From Proteromonas lacertae (lineage: Eukaryota > Sar > Bigyra > Opalinata > Proteromonadidae): 64,000 nt of DNA. The translations under genes and the position numbers were made by a program. The notes beneath the pieces were generated by a model. It made no database searches. It was not told where the DNA came from and saw only the letters and a list, made by a program, of their open reading frames with translations. Location: the NCBI GenBank assembly GCA_002245135.1, contig NGBS01000589.1, forward strand, positions 62,001 through 126,000. Reading direction: 5' to 3'. This document shows positions 23,142 through 35,227 of this stretch, one piece after another (positions within the stretch are counted from its first letter, which is position 1; every line of letters begins with the position of its first letter).

Positions 23142-23939
23142 TCATTCTTCTTTTGACCTCTTTATTATATTATAACTATAAAACACAATTATCATATCAA
23201 CCACACTTTGAACAATAATCAATGGAATGTGATTTAATATATTCTCACTTCTAAAACCAATTAAAAAACACATTAAATTATTCACTATATGAAGGAAATA
23301 TCCACTCATCAAATTATCATTTATTACTAACATAAAATTTGATATTAAACCAAATAAAAATGCTTCAATCAATTGAAATATTACATAAACATAATCATAT
23401 TCATTATTAAAGAAATTGATTAAATGAAACAAAGAAAAGAAGGTTGAACTCATTAATATGCATTTGTTAATTTCTGTGTATCTATTGTACATAATATGAT
23501 ATATTATCCCTCTAAATATTACTTCTTCTATAAATGGATTGATTAACGATTTTTCTATTACTGTAGTGTTGTTATTAAATAATCTACTTGAGTCTAACTT
23601 GTAGAATAATAAAACGATTATAATTTGATAGATTCCATACCAAACAGAGAAAAAGGATGGTGGTTTTAATCTAATACCAATTTTGTGTGAAAATTCTTTA
23701 ACTGATAAATGAAAGAATGAAGAAGCAATGTATAACAATATATATATTTCTGCTATTTTGATGATTAATACAACTAATAAGTTGTCGATCTATTGGAAAT
23801 ATAACATAAATAACACATACTAAAATAAATCGGATTATGGCAGAAAATAAACTAACAAGAAAGTATATACTTACAATTACTGATGATTCTATTAGACATA
23901 TTGCAATTCCTAATGGGGTATTTGGTTCAATAGTTTAAT
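23142..23939 (-). CDS. CPBP-family intramembrane metalloprotease (CAAX protease-like)
   Basis: Polytopic membrane protein of the CPBP (Abi/Rce1-like) family, glutamate-type intramembrane proteases that include the CAAX prenyl endopeptidase. Motif 1 is PFIEEVIFRG (the catalytic Glu pair and Arg), motif 2 FFSLFHL with its His, and motif 3 HIVNNLMC with His and Asn, all in the expected order between hydrophobic helices. The C-terminal exon from about 23790 to 23142 is secure and ends KRSKEE. One intron near 23791-23821 joins an upstream hydrophobic exon (VSIYFLVSLFSAIIRFIL). The first exon and start codon are not resolved. Substrate unknown; true Rce1 or another CPBP protein cannot be decided here. 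Confidence 0.8.
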
Positions 23940-24114
23940 CAATTAAGTAACTATTGTTTGATATTAAAAAATGATATGTATTTCCTGATCAGTCATAGAT
24001 AATATCCCATTCTGATCTTCACTAATTTTTGATTCATGCATACAAAAACAGCAAAAATAAAATTCCCAAAATTATATTCGTTTCGTAATAACAATTCTTC
24101 GATTTATCAAGAGA

Positions 24115-24406
24115 ATGCCAAAGAAGTCAGACGATTACTACAAACCACTATTTGAAAAATTTATTAAGGATTTTAATAAGACTTATGAAAGCGATGAAGA
24201 AAGAAAGTATCTCTTTTTTGTTCTTTGTGTTATTTCTCAATAGTCACCGTTATGAAGTATTTTGCGAAAATGTAGATAAGATTGATGATATTAATTCCAA
24301 CGAAAAAAACACCTGGACAGCAGGAATCAACAAATTTGCTGATTTAACCTCTGAAGATATGAAGAAGATGGGTTATATTGGAGGTTTATTACCAAAAGAT
24401 ACATAA
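24115..24406 (+). CDS. Free-standing cathepsin-propeptide (I29) inhibitor
   Basis: Small cytosolic-looking protein of about 84 residues in two exons; the intron is at about 24208-24244. Joined, it has the Inhibitor_I29 layout: FEKFIKDFNKTYESDEE, then RYEVFCENVDKIDDIN (the ERFNIN-like helix with F, N and I spacing), then WTAGINKFADLTSEDM, the classic N-x-F-A-D-x-T signature. No papain-like catalytic domain follows: the frame stops at 24406 after LLPKDT. Such orphan propeptides occur in mammals (CTLA-2), insects and protists, where they inhibit papain-family cysteine proteases. No signal peptide, so it would act on proteases in the cytosol or after lysosomal leakage (inference). Confidence 0.85.
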
Positions 24407-24493
24407 AGCAAAAATTGATTGAAATATTGAGATTTATTAATTCTTTTATTTCCTAATAATTTTGTTTTGTTGTATAGTAACAAAAATAACAAC

Positions 24494-25302
24494 TTATTTC
24501 ACTTCAACTGAATGATAAATCGTTCCAGTCTTCGTATCAACTAGCTTTATTTTGTATTCCTCAGTTAACTATTGATAATATAATAATAAAGCATACAATT
24601 GTTCTAATATTATCACTTAGTTTAAACAAGTATGTTTTATCACTTGAAGATTTTGCATAAGTTTTAATATCATTCCTTAAAGATATAAACTTCTCAATAA
24701 TTGATTTATTCACTTCATTCTGTAATTTATCACTTTTATTCTCTTCCAAATTAAATCCTAAATTCTTAAAATAATCTTCAACATAAACTTTTATATTCTC
24801 TAACAAATATTTATTCAATGTTTTTGTTTGATGTTCAGTAATGTAATGTTCAGTTAATAATAGCAGTTGTTTGATTTGAGCCAATGAATCAGGTGTATTA
24901 TAATCATTCAATAAACAATTGATAATATTCTCTTGAATACTTTGAAATTTATTCATCAATTCTCTTTCTTCATAATTCCATTTACCATTATCATATTTAA
25001 TATTAATATTTGATAGAATATGATTTATTAATGAAAGTGACTATTTTATAAATAAATATAATAAATATATAATAAATACTCCAATAGTTTTAGTTAAAGA
25101 TATTTGAGATTCAATCATTCTATCATCACTATAATACACTCTTTGATTGTATTTAAATTGCAAACAAAAATATCGAAATACATTCGGTTTATAATTTTTC
25201 AACATTTCTTCAACAGTAATGAAATTCTTTAACGATTTTGACATTTTTTTATTCTTTATATAAACATGACCAATATGAATATATTGATTTACCCATTTAT
25301 AT

Positions 25303-25340
<38 letters not shown>

Positions 25341-26024
25341 AGCTACACATTGAGCATTCTCATTCATATGATGCGGAAATCTCAGATCTTCACCTCCACT
25401 ATGAATGTCTAAATTTTTACCAAATATTGAGTTTGTCATTGTTGAACATTCTATATGCCATCCTGGACGTCCTGGACCGAATGGACTTGCATATAATGGA
25501 CCGAATGAGGGATATTTCCATAACACAAAGTCTTTCGGTGATTTTTTATCTAATTTACAAGAATTCTCTTCATTCATCTCTTCAACATGTTCTTTGAAGT
25601 TTATGTTAAAGATATTGTATTTATCATCACCTAATTTAGATGTATTGAAGTATATTCCACTTGGAGTCTTGTAAGCATACCCATTATCAACAATCTTTTG
25701 AATATACTTAGTTATATCATTCATATGATCAGTCACACGAGTTATTAAAGTTGGAGGAAGTACATTTAGTTGATTTAAGGAATCAAAGAACTCTTTTTCG
25801 TATTTTCTTGATATTTCTTCGATTGGTACTTTTAATTCCATACTTCTTTTGATAATTTTATCATCAATGTCAGTAATACCCATTAAATAAAACACTGACT
25901 TTCTATCATACTTTTCAAGTATTCTTCTAATAATATCTTGACATACATAGGTTCTAGCATGCCCAAGATGTGTATTACTATATACTGTTGGTCCACAGCT
26001 ATACCATTTAATTCTAAACACCAT
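24494..26024 (-). CDS. CARS: Cysteinyl-tRNA synthetase
   Basis: Class I synthetase that charges tRNA-Cys. The N-terminal motif WYSCGPTVYSNTHLGHARTY holds the HIGH element (HLGH) and the first zinc Cys; the zinc site continues with WHIECS and GGEDLRFPHHMNE; KMSKSLKNF is the KMSKS loop. Three exons, introns near 25004-25042 and 24567-24594; the last exon encodes LTEEYKIKLVDTKTG. An 11-Asn run interrupts the catalytic region between NENAQCVAY and EYKWVNQ. The start at 26024 (MVFRIKWYSCGP) sits only 6 residues before the conserved core, shorter than usual, so an unseen upstream exon is possible. Single-copy form suggests the cytosolic enzyme. Confidence 0.93.
25302..25340. repeat. Triplet repeat encoding poly-Asn in CARS
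   Basis: ATT-type run on the plus strand (AAT codons on the coding strand) that makes the Asn run inside cysteinyl-tRNA synthetase. Confidence 0.85.
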
Positions 26025-26200
26025 TCCACTATCAAAAATCTTTATTAATCAAAATAGTTTGAATGTTGATTTGAATTATTTATCCGTTTCATAATTATTA
26101 AATCTTCATTTTCTCTTGTTTTAGTCACAGTGAAACAAAATAATTACGTAGTCAATATAATATATATTAATTAAAATAGAATTCTAGATTTTTTTCTTAA

Positions 26201-27811
26201 TTAATATCTACCAAATCCCATACTTCCTCCAGTTTGTTTACTTTTGCCTGAGAGATCTGGAATAGATGCAAATGCGCTATTTCCAGCTCTAGCAAATGAA
26301 GACACTGGCTTAGGTTCTAAAACAGTTGGACCATATCTTGCATTTCTAATATAAACACTAGCGCCATCCTTCTTCATTGAAGTTTGTCTTGGGAATTGTG
26401 ATCCTTTAGAAGATCCCATACCACTACCACTTCCACTATTACCAAACATACTGCTAATCTGTTGTACGCCAAAATTGGAGTTAGTTAAAGATGGAGGACC
26501 TTCTGATGGTTTTCTAGATCCTTGTTTAACGAAGGGTACACCTCCTATTTTGTTGGAAACTGGCATATTGGAAGAAGGATTAGTTGTGGTTGTTGTTGTA
26601 TTAGTAGTTCCACCTGCATTGGTTGAATTATCATCATCATAATTACTAAGAAACTTATCAATGTCAAAATCATCAGGAATTGGTGGAATTGGTTTATCTT
26701 CTTTCTTAATACTTGGTTGGCTTTGAATTGGTCCACCAAATGAATTAGTTGTAGAACTTGAAGCAGCAGCACCTGTTGGTGTTGGATTAGAAGGAGGATT
26801 GATAGGTTCACTTGATTCAGTCAAACCTCTAGGTACTTGGATATTTTTAGTGAAAAACGGATATTGCAATGCTTGACTTGCTGTTGGTCTTTTATTAGGG
26901 TCATATTTTAAAAGATCTGTAACCAGTTGAATTGCTTCAGGTGAGGCTTGAGGGATTAATGTACTTAATGCAGTAGGAACAAACTGTGGGAATCTAAAAC
27001 TCATTTTTGTTGCTAATTTTATACCTTCACTCCAATTACTGTTAGTTGGACTTCCTAACACACTACATATTTTATATATTTGATCTGCTTCACTAGAACC
27101 AGGAAATAAAGGACGTAATGTAAATAATTCAGCAATTATACATCCTATAGCCCAGAGATCGATTGGACTATTATAAGTGAGGGATCTCAACAGTACTTCT
27201 GGAGCTCTATACCATCTTGTACTTACATAGTCTGTATATGGTGGTTTTGAACGAATTTCACGAGCTAAACCGAAATCTGCTAGTTTTACTACATCTCCTT
27301 TGCATAAATAATTTTCTGGCTTAATATCACGATGAAAGAATCCGTGCTTGTGCATAAAAGCTAATCCTTGTAATAATTGGTAAGTTATATTACGGATTTT
27401 GGATTCTGGTATAAGTTTAGTTCTATTTTTCATGAATTCGTATAGATTTTGATCTAAATATTCAAATACAAAGAATAATTCATCATTTTCTCTTATAACT
27501 TCTTTCAATTTCACTATATTTGGATGATTTAATTTTTTCAATGACTAAAAGATATAAAAATGTTTATGAATACTTTAACTTCTCTGAGTTGCATACATTC
27601 ATCCCAAGTATAAAACTTCTTTTTCATCTTTTTAATTGCAACCTACAAGTACATTAGAATGAATGAATATACAACTTCACCAGTCTGCCTGTTTACAGCT
27701 TTTAAGACAGATCCATAAGTACCATCTCCAACTACCTTTGTTATCTAAGAAACATTAGATGGAAGGAAATGACATTATTATTATGCTTATATATACCTGA
27801 TATCGATTCAT
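26201..27811 (-). CDS. MAK/ICK (RCK-family) serine/threonine kinase
   Basis: CMGC kinase of the MAK/ICK/LF4 group, which in flagellates controls ciliary length and in yeast (Ime2) meiosis. Starts at 27811 with a 5-codon exon (MNRYQ), then exons encoding [20 protein letters not shown] (Gly loop), [20 protein letters not shown] (Lys of VAIK), and a long exon. That exon holds [17 protein letters not shown] (catalytic loop; the GFFHRD phrase is diagnostic of MAK), LADFGLARE and [16 protein letters not shown] with the TxY activation motif. The domain ends near FFTKNIQVP; the last 230 or so residues are disordered, Ser/Thr/Pro/Gly-rich with a short poly-Thr. All catalytic residues are present. Confidence 0.93.
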
Positions 27812-28032
27812 AGCTGAATTTAAAATTTAAAACCGAAGAACTCAAGCCAAATCTATATTTCATTTTTAAATTTCATTTTTCCCATCTAATACAACAATTT
27901 ATATTTATATTAAAAACAAAATAATATAAACCCTATTACAAAATTAAAGATTAAATCATTATATCTGTACAGTTTTCAAATTGCCAGAATTTTTAAGTTA
28001 GAGAACGTGATTAAACATACTTAAATTATTAT

Positions 28033-28836
28033 TTATATCGATTGAGATGATACTCTTTCAATGGGTGGAGATATGACTTTACTAAATGGTTTATCTAACA
28101 TTAAATCACTAGATCTATTGCTACTACTACTAGCTGTAATTATGGTTGCTGATGCCGAGGATGTACCAGTGGTTGCTTCTACTATAGAAGTACCTAATGA
28201 CGACTGAATTGGAGAATTACCAGTTGAATTCGCTGATGATGGACTATTACTATTACCTTTCTCTATTGTAATGTTTGCAGTTGTTGGTGTAGTGGAGGTC
28301 GGTGTTGTTGATGTTGATTTTGGTTGACCAATTGTACCAGCATTATTATTATTATTATTATTGGTTGTTGTAGTTAATGGAGGTGTTAATGGTGGAGGTG
28401 ATATATTATTATTAATGGTTACCCCTGTAGCAGCAGCAGTATTAGTTGTTGTTGTTGTTGTAGTGGCAATACCTGAATCAACTGAACAACTTCTAGGGTA
28501 ATAATAATAATAACCATTATTATTATTATTATCAATAGATGTAGCTGATGTTGGTGAACTAATGTTGTTGTTATTACCATTCTCATTATAATAATTATTA
28601 TAAATATCATCTAAGACTATTGGATTATTATTATTATTATTATATTGTAATGGATTAACTATCATTTCATCATCATATATTAAATTATTATTATTATTAT
28701 TATTAATAGATGAAAAATAATTAGGGATATTATGATGTTGAGATATTCCATTGGTGTTGTTATTATGATAATAATTATTATTATTTTCTACTATATCTAT
28801 ACTACTACTACCTCTTCCATCACTAGTACCAGCAGA

Positions 28837-28878
<42 letters not shown>

Positions 28879-29395
28879 ACTTCCTGTTAATGGTAATGGT
28901 GGAGATAATGGTGGTGATTGGTTATTATTGTTATTATAATAATATTCGTCCATACCAAGTGGAGGTGAATGAATATAATAATTAGACTCATATCCATCGC
29001 TAGAGAGTGGTATCGCAGGTGGCATTGTTATGTTATTAATCATTGAATAAGGTGGTGGAGGAATCTGCATTGAGTTTGATAATAATGTCATTTGAGCTGT
29101 TGCTGTTTGTGGATTCTGTAATGATATTGGTTGTTGAGTTGTCGCTGTAGCATTAGGAGGTATAATATTCCTATAATAGTATAAATTATCACTTTCAACG
29201 GGTGTTACTGGAGATGGTATTAAATTAGGATTTACAGACGCTGCAGCTGCTGATACTGGATTGGCTAATCCATTGCCATATGCAGATAAATAACTATAAT
29301 CAGCTGGAATTGATGGTGATGCTGGATTATGATAATAATATGAATTCATATCAATATTCTGCTGTTGCTGTTGCTGCTGTTGGGATTGAGATTGT

Positions 29396-29427
<32 letters not shown>

Positions 29428-29932
29428 TTGAGATTGTTGATTTCCTTGATTCCCTTGTATATTTAAGCTGGACATATACATTCCTAATTTGTCAATGTCA
29501 TACTATATAATATAAAACTAATAATATACATTAGAGTTGTTATTCGGTTGATTATGAATAAATGCACACTTATTACCAAATCTACACTGTCCAGTACGAT
29601 AAAAACATTCGCATAATTCAGTCCTCCACTTTTTAGCACTTGGTACTAACCTCATCTTTGCTTTGTCTTCTAAAGAAACACTACGCAAGTCGTCAGGTCC
29701 ATGAGCATAGGCACATTCCTCTATAAATATATATATATATTTGTAATGCATTCAATACCCTTCTTTCTTCTACACATTCCTTTTAGAAAGTCTTTGCACA
29801 ATTCTGTCTTACGTAGAGCCTAATATAATAAACTGATTATATTTATACTACAAACTTATTTACTTTTTTCGTAGGTTTCTCATCTAAAGAATAGAGAAAA
29901 CAAGTCTTACTTTCTGGTGGTTTGACACTCAT
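28033..29932 (-). CDS. TIS11-type tandem CCCH zinc-finger protein with long low-complexity tail
   Basis: RNA-binding protein with two CCCH fingers near the N-terminus. Four exons; start MSVKPPESKTCFLYSLDEKP at 29932. Finger 1 is RKTELCKDFLKGMC followed by ECAYAHG (spacing C-x7-C-x5-C-x3-H; the usual TIS11 first spacer is x8). Finger 2 is WRTELCECFYRTGQCRFGNK then CAFIH (C-x8-C-x5-C-x3-H). The R/K-T-E-L-C lead-ins are the TIS11/tristetraprolin signature, so AU-rich mRNA binding is likely. The last exon, about 490 residues, is Gln-, Asn-, Thr- and Pro-rich with Gln runs at 29380-29440 and poly-Thr at 28837-28879. Such tails suit mRNA decay recruitment or condensates (inference). Confidence 0.88.
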
Positions 29933-30370
29933 TTATAGAGTTACGGTTTGAATATATTCGATAGAATAATAAATATGGCTGAATGTGATTAAAATCACAA
30001 TTAAATGATGATTATAAAATCACCTTAAAAATAAATGAAGTCGTTTCAAGTGTATTGACCAATAAAATGAAAAAAAGATGCATTTTTGATTTTTATGTTT
30101 TTGGTTAAAAAATAAAAACAGATTTGTTTATCGTACATATTTGACATGTTGCAGGCTTCTTGAAATGATAAACTAAATAAACTGTTGGTATTACTAATGT
30201 TTATAAATAGATTTTTGATCTTTTTCAGAAATGAACTTTTATGTTTTATTATACGTTTGAATTAATAAACACAATGATATAATCATTTCTGAAATTTAAA
30301 ATGAAACACAAAAAAATATCACTTTAACCCAACTAAAACATATACAATCGGTAGTTTTATTACATAAGAA
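29933..30370. other. Intergenic
   Basis: About 440 nt of AT-rich sequence between two leftward genes. No RNA gene or repeat recognised. Confidence 0.4.
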
Positions 30371-31576
30371 TTACCTCTGGAATCTTTTACGATCAAAGGT
30401 CAAATCATTTCCATATTTACCGTTAGTTAAAATCTCATACCCAGTTGCAGTTACTAAAATCGTATGTTCGAATTGTGCACTCCTACTACCATCCTTTGTA
30501 ACACTTGTCCAATTATCAGGCCAACCAATTTGTTGATAATGACCAGCATTTATCATAGGTTCAACAGTCAATGTTACACCTTCTTTCAATACACCTTTTC
30601 CTTTATTTCCTGCATAATGTGGAACAGTTGGATTACAATGGAACATTTTACCGATTCCATGGCCACAATAGTCTTTTACTACTGAAAAATGGTGTTTCTG
30701 TGCTACTGGTGTAATAGCATTACCGATTTCTCTAACAAAAGTACCTGGTTTGACTAAATACAATAAATATCAACGAAATATATATACTTTGTTCAATTCC
30801 AGCTTTCATACAGTTATAGGTTGTTTCAATTAATTCCCAATCTTTTTCACTACCATGACCAATCATAAATGTTTCATTTAAATCACCATGATAACCGTTT
30901 ACATACACAGTAATATCTAAATCAACGATATCACCATCTTGTAATGGTCTATTATCTGGAATACCATGACAGACCACTTCATTCACAGATCTATACCATA
31001 ATTAAATTAAATTATCTATACGTGCAAAGTGACTTAGGGAATTTATAATAATTAAGAGGACTTGGATACACTTTACGTTTTATACATTCATTATATACGA
31101 TTTTATCAATTTCATCTGTTGTTACACCTACTGCTAAATGACTACTAGCTATATCTAATATTTCACGTCCAATTCTGCAAGCTTCTCTCATTTTCTTAAT
31201 TTCTTCAGGTGTTTTCACTTCGATTCCAGGTTGTTCATTTTCTTCACATTCTGAACGACCTTCTGGATCTTTTGCATAATCTGGACATATTATATCATCA
31301 GGAACATGATATTGTGGAGCTTGAATGCCTGGTCTTACTGAACCAGTAAATTCAAAGTCTTTGAAACGAGCATCAGGTTCTGGATTGTGTTTTAAACGGT
31401 GTTCACTCCAATCAGCTTTGAAACACTCTTGGGAACAATAATAAGTAGCACTTTTGCCTTGTTTAGTACAAATGGGACAATGTCTTGTAGCTTGTTTACC
31501 ACATCCTTCTTTTGCACATATTTTCTATATAAATTAATATTATACACATAATATATACACCTTCCTCCTCTGGCAT
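30371..31576 (-). CDS. METAP1: Methionine aminopeptidase 1
   Basis: Cytosolic metalloprotease that removes initiator Met from nascent chains at the ribosome. Starts with a 6-codon exon (MPEEEG) at 31576, followed by a 34-nt intron. An N-terminal zinc finger follows ([20 protein letters not shown] then [15 protein letters not shown]), the MetAP1-specific finger that docks on the ribosome. The pita-bread domain has EVVCHGIPD (substrate His), [20 protein letters not shown] (two metal Asp), [20 protein letters not shown] (metal His), TVEPMINAG (metal Glu) and AQFEHTILV (metal Glu). Introns near 30993-31022 and 30754-30787. Complete, with a normal length of about 370 residues. It shares a 93-nt divergent promoter with the pipsqueak-like gene. 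Confidence 0.95.
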
Positions 31577-31669
31577 GAGATATTATCAACACGAGTTTTA
31601 ACCAAAAAATCCCCTTCAATTTATTCACAAACTTTAGCTTGATTTAATAATTTTGTTTATTTCGTCTAT
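31577..31669. promoter_or_regulatory. 93-nt divergent promoter between METAP1 and the pipsqueak-like gene
   Basis: Both start codons flank this short AT-rich spacer, so transcription of both genes must start from within it or inside the genes. No element recognised. Confidence 0.4.
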
Positions 31670-33771
31670 ATGGCATCTGAAGAATCAAACAACGATCAAA
31701 ATATACACACAGACGATACACACGAAGGTATTTACCCTGCTTATATTATATATATCTGCAAATCTCTTTCTTTGCGTGTACTTTATTGTTTATAGGTTTT
31801 GTTAATAATTTTTCTATTTCATCGTCATACAATTTTAATAATATAAATAATCAAAATAATTTACTGCCTTATAATGATTATACACTTTATCCATATCCTC
31901 TGTCATCTGGACATAGTCAAAATGAAACAAGAGAGCCTATTACCATGTCTAATGATAATTCTTGGTCTTATTACCCTCCTAGTCATCAATTTTCAGAATT
32001 AGCTCAACAGAATAACCAAAATAGTGTATCACCTAATCTTCAACAACAGCAACAGCAGCAACAAGTTTCTCCTCCACTCAATTATCCTGCAGATGTACAA
32101 TACCAACATCAAATTCAATTACCTCCTCTTCAACATTCTTCACAGCAACAACAAACATCTTCATTCAATCCACACACAATATCACAAATAAAAGAACCAA
32201 ACAAAAATAGAATAACAATAAGAAAAACATCAGATATAATGATTAACAACAATATCAATTCTTCAACATCATCATCATCTTCTTCTTCATTAGATAAACC
32301 ACAAAGAGTAAAACGAAAAATATCCTGGTCATCTGAACAATTATCCTACGCTTTTGACCTAGTTAAACGAGGAAAAACAACACGTGAAGCAGCAAGAATG
32401 TCAGAAATACCACATTCAACATTACATGATAGATTACGAAATCCACACAAGCATCCAAAACCTGGAAAACCTCCAGTGTTATCACAATCTGAGGAAATAT
32501 TAATAGTAAATTACTTAGTGAATTTAATGGATAGTGGATATAATGTGAATAACAACACTATGAAGAATATAGTTCAAGGAATAATAAGTAGTGATGGAAG
32601 AAGCCATCCTTTTAAAGAAGATGGACCACATCGACATTGGTTTGATGGGTTTGAAAAAAGAAATCCAATTCTATTGGAATATAAGAAAAAACATAAATAT
32701 AATTACAAGAACAATAGTAAAAATAATAATAATCAAAAGTCTGAAGTAACAATGGATATGATTGAAATATTTGTGAAAGATATAAATCATTATAATATGA
32801 ATGGAAATATTGATCAAATAGCTCAAGAGATTGAAAATAATAATAATAATAATAATATAAATAGAATAGAAGATAATGACGAAGAAGATAATGAATTAGA
32901 ATCAATTGCAATTATGAATAATTCAATTCAAACAAATCAACAACAACAACAACAACAATCAATACCCCAATCAATAATACAAGAAACACCAGACAATATA
33001 GATATATCAAATAATAATAATAGTTTTGAACAACAACAACAACAACAACAACAGTCTTCATTATCATTATCAACTCCAAATACAATTCCAACACCATCAC
33101 CTATGTTAATTCCAATACAAATGAAACAATCTCCAAATACAGTCAATTCACTAAATACACTTAATACAACAAATACACCAAATACAAAATGTAAAAAAGA
33201 GTGGAATGTAAATGATATTGAATTAGCGATAAAACAAATGCAAAATGGTGTAAGTATTAGAGTAGTTAGTACAGAAACAGGTATTCCAACTGGAACAATA
33301 CGAAATCATATTAGAAATCCAAATATGTGTTGTAAAAGAGGTCCACCAACAGTTTTACGTGATTATGAAGAGAAATTGATAGAAAAATACTTGATAAAAT
33401 ATTGTAATAATAATAATAATAATATATTATATAAATGGAATAATGGTGATGTATGTAAAATAGTGAAGAGGTTATTAAAGAATGATAGTCGTCAGAATGT
33501 GTTTAAAAATGATGGACCGCATAGACATTGGTATCAAGTATATATATATATATATAATTATATAATGAATTAGGGTTTTTTAAATAGACATCCATGTTTA
33601 GAGAATTATAAGAATAAGAATAACAATCAAACAATGATTCCTAGTGAAGTATTAGAGCAAATTATTACACAGATTTTAGAAGAGAAAGAGTTGTTGATGA
33701 AAGGAGATAATAATAATATTAATAACAATAATGAGTATGATGAATTAACATTATATAATTCAATTCCTTAA
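31670..33771 (+). CDS. DNA-binding protein with two pipsqueak/CENP-B-like (pogo-transposase-derived) modules
   Basis: Probable nuclear DNA-binding protein. Starts MASEESNNDQNIHTDDTHEG at 31670; intron 31729-31796 leads to the main exon, and a last intron near 33538-33570 precedes the C-terminal exon. Module 1: WSSEQLSYAFDLVKRGKTT then AARMSEIPHSTLHDRLRNP (helix-turn-helix of the psq type), a CENP-B-like second part, and the phrase DGPHRHWFDGFEKRNP. Module 2 repeats all this: VNDIELAIKQMQNGVSIRVV, GIPTGTIRNHIRNP and DGPHRHWYQGFLNRHPCLE. This is the N-terminal half of pogo/Tc5-type transposases; no DDE catalytic domain follows, so it is probably domesticated. Gln, Asn and Ser tracts separate the modules. 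Confidence 0.8.
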
Positions 33772-33852
33772 AATATGTTTGTTTATTTTAATTCTTTTCA
33801 AAAAACAACAAAATAATTAGTAATAATGGGATTGCAATGTTTTAATCGTTCT

Positions 33853-35227
33853 TTAAAATAATAACAACATTATCATTATTAATATCATCATATTCATTAT
33901 AATATGAGAGGAAATATCATCAACAGGAACAAGTGTTGGACCAAAATCATCAGGTAAATTATCACTTTTATATTCTTCACCAACAAATGCAACTCCTTCA
34001 GCATATATCTTTCCATTTCTTTTATAGAATGGTTTGTCTTTTAATCTATTTCCTATATCAATAAAAGATGGTTTCATAAATTCTATCATATAAGTCATAT
34101 CATTTTCTTTAGAAGTCCAGTAAGTGTAATTATATGGCTTATTAATTTCAAATACAATTCCATATGAGTTGTTTAAACGATCCAAAGTTTGTTGATTTCC
34201 AACATATCCAAATAATCTCTCTTCATCAAATTGATTCACTTTTGTTATTTCTATTTATTATAACTAAATAATAATTATACTATTTCCTTCTCTTTCTATT
34301 GAAAATTCAAAAACAATATTAATGTTCAAGTCTTCATTTTCATATATTGCTTTACTTAGATTTGAATGAATCACTATTTTCTTTGATAATATATATGCTT
34401 CTATACATCCAAATCCAAATAAATCATCTTCTTCAACTGCAACTACTCCAATATTTGTTATATGAACATTTCCATTATATGGTTCACTTGCATTAACTAT
34501 TGGAGATGTAAAATACTCTTCTGGAAGTGTTTTCTTATCATATGTTATTCCTTCAACAATATCATTCTTTCCTTCAATATACGTTTTTGAACCTCTTTGA
34601 TATACTTTTGTTATATTCAACTGTAAAGATTCTAAATATAAATCTCGATAATAATCAATATAACCAACTATAATACTTAATTCATACCATTTTTCTAAAG
34701 AATATGGTTTAGATTTTTCTATTTCAAAGTTATAATCTTCATTCCACCACTTAATATTATCATCATCATTAGCAAATCCATATGTTTTATCAGTTTCTAA
34801 TTTTATATTACTAATTTCAGTGTAATCGCCTTTATCCTCTCTTTTCATTGAATAATAAAATATAAAACTAATAGAAAAATAAATTTCTGTATGTAAAATA
34901 ATTTCATTTCCAATAATCCATATTTTACCATTAAAAGGTTTGTAATATGTTCCATATGGTCCATAATCTAATTCATAGAATAATGGAAATGATTGAAAGT
35001 AAGCACCACTTGTTAGTTTTGTTTTTTCATCTGGTTCATCAGCTGGAGTATCTCGACCTTCTTCTACATTTAACATATCCCTCTTTTCACTGTTATTATC
35101 AAGTTCTCTATCATCATTTCCATCTATTATCGATAAATTAACAAAATATACAGGTAAAACACAAGAAAATAAATAATAACACCAATATTTCCTTATTCTA
35201 TACAAAATAAACACTCCAATATACCAT
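33853..35227 (-). CDS. Secreted modular protein, copy A (paralogue of the gene at 60 kb)
   Basis: The ATG at 35227 is followed at once by an intron, so exon 1 contributes one codon. Exon 2 supplies the signal peptide (MNKEILVLLFIFLCFTYG across the joins). After an acidic stretch with DTPADEPDEKTKLTSGAYF come two copies of a module of about 150 residues. Each module runs from an F-Y-Y-S-M-K or F-E-F-S-I-E strand, through an x-Y-G-F/F-G-Y turn and E-I-x-K-P-Y, to a Y-x-x-G-x-K-x-Y-x-E-G...[EV]-G-x-x-[YF] end. The C-terminus is hydrophobic (IIMNMMILIMIMLLLF), as in GPI-anchored proteins. I do not recognise the family. The intron near 34242-34271 matches the one in copy B. Confidence 0.78.

Noticed and set aside
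32912-33146. Cys- and Val-run frames opposite the pipsqueak-like gene
   Set aside because: Products of CAA repeats read on the other strand or in another frame.
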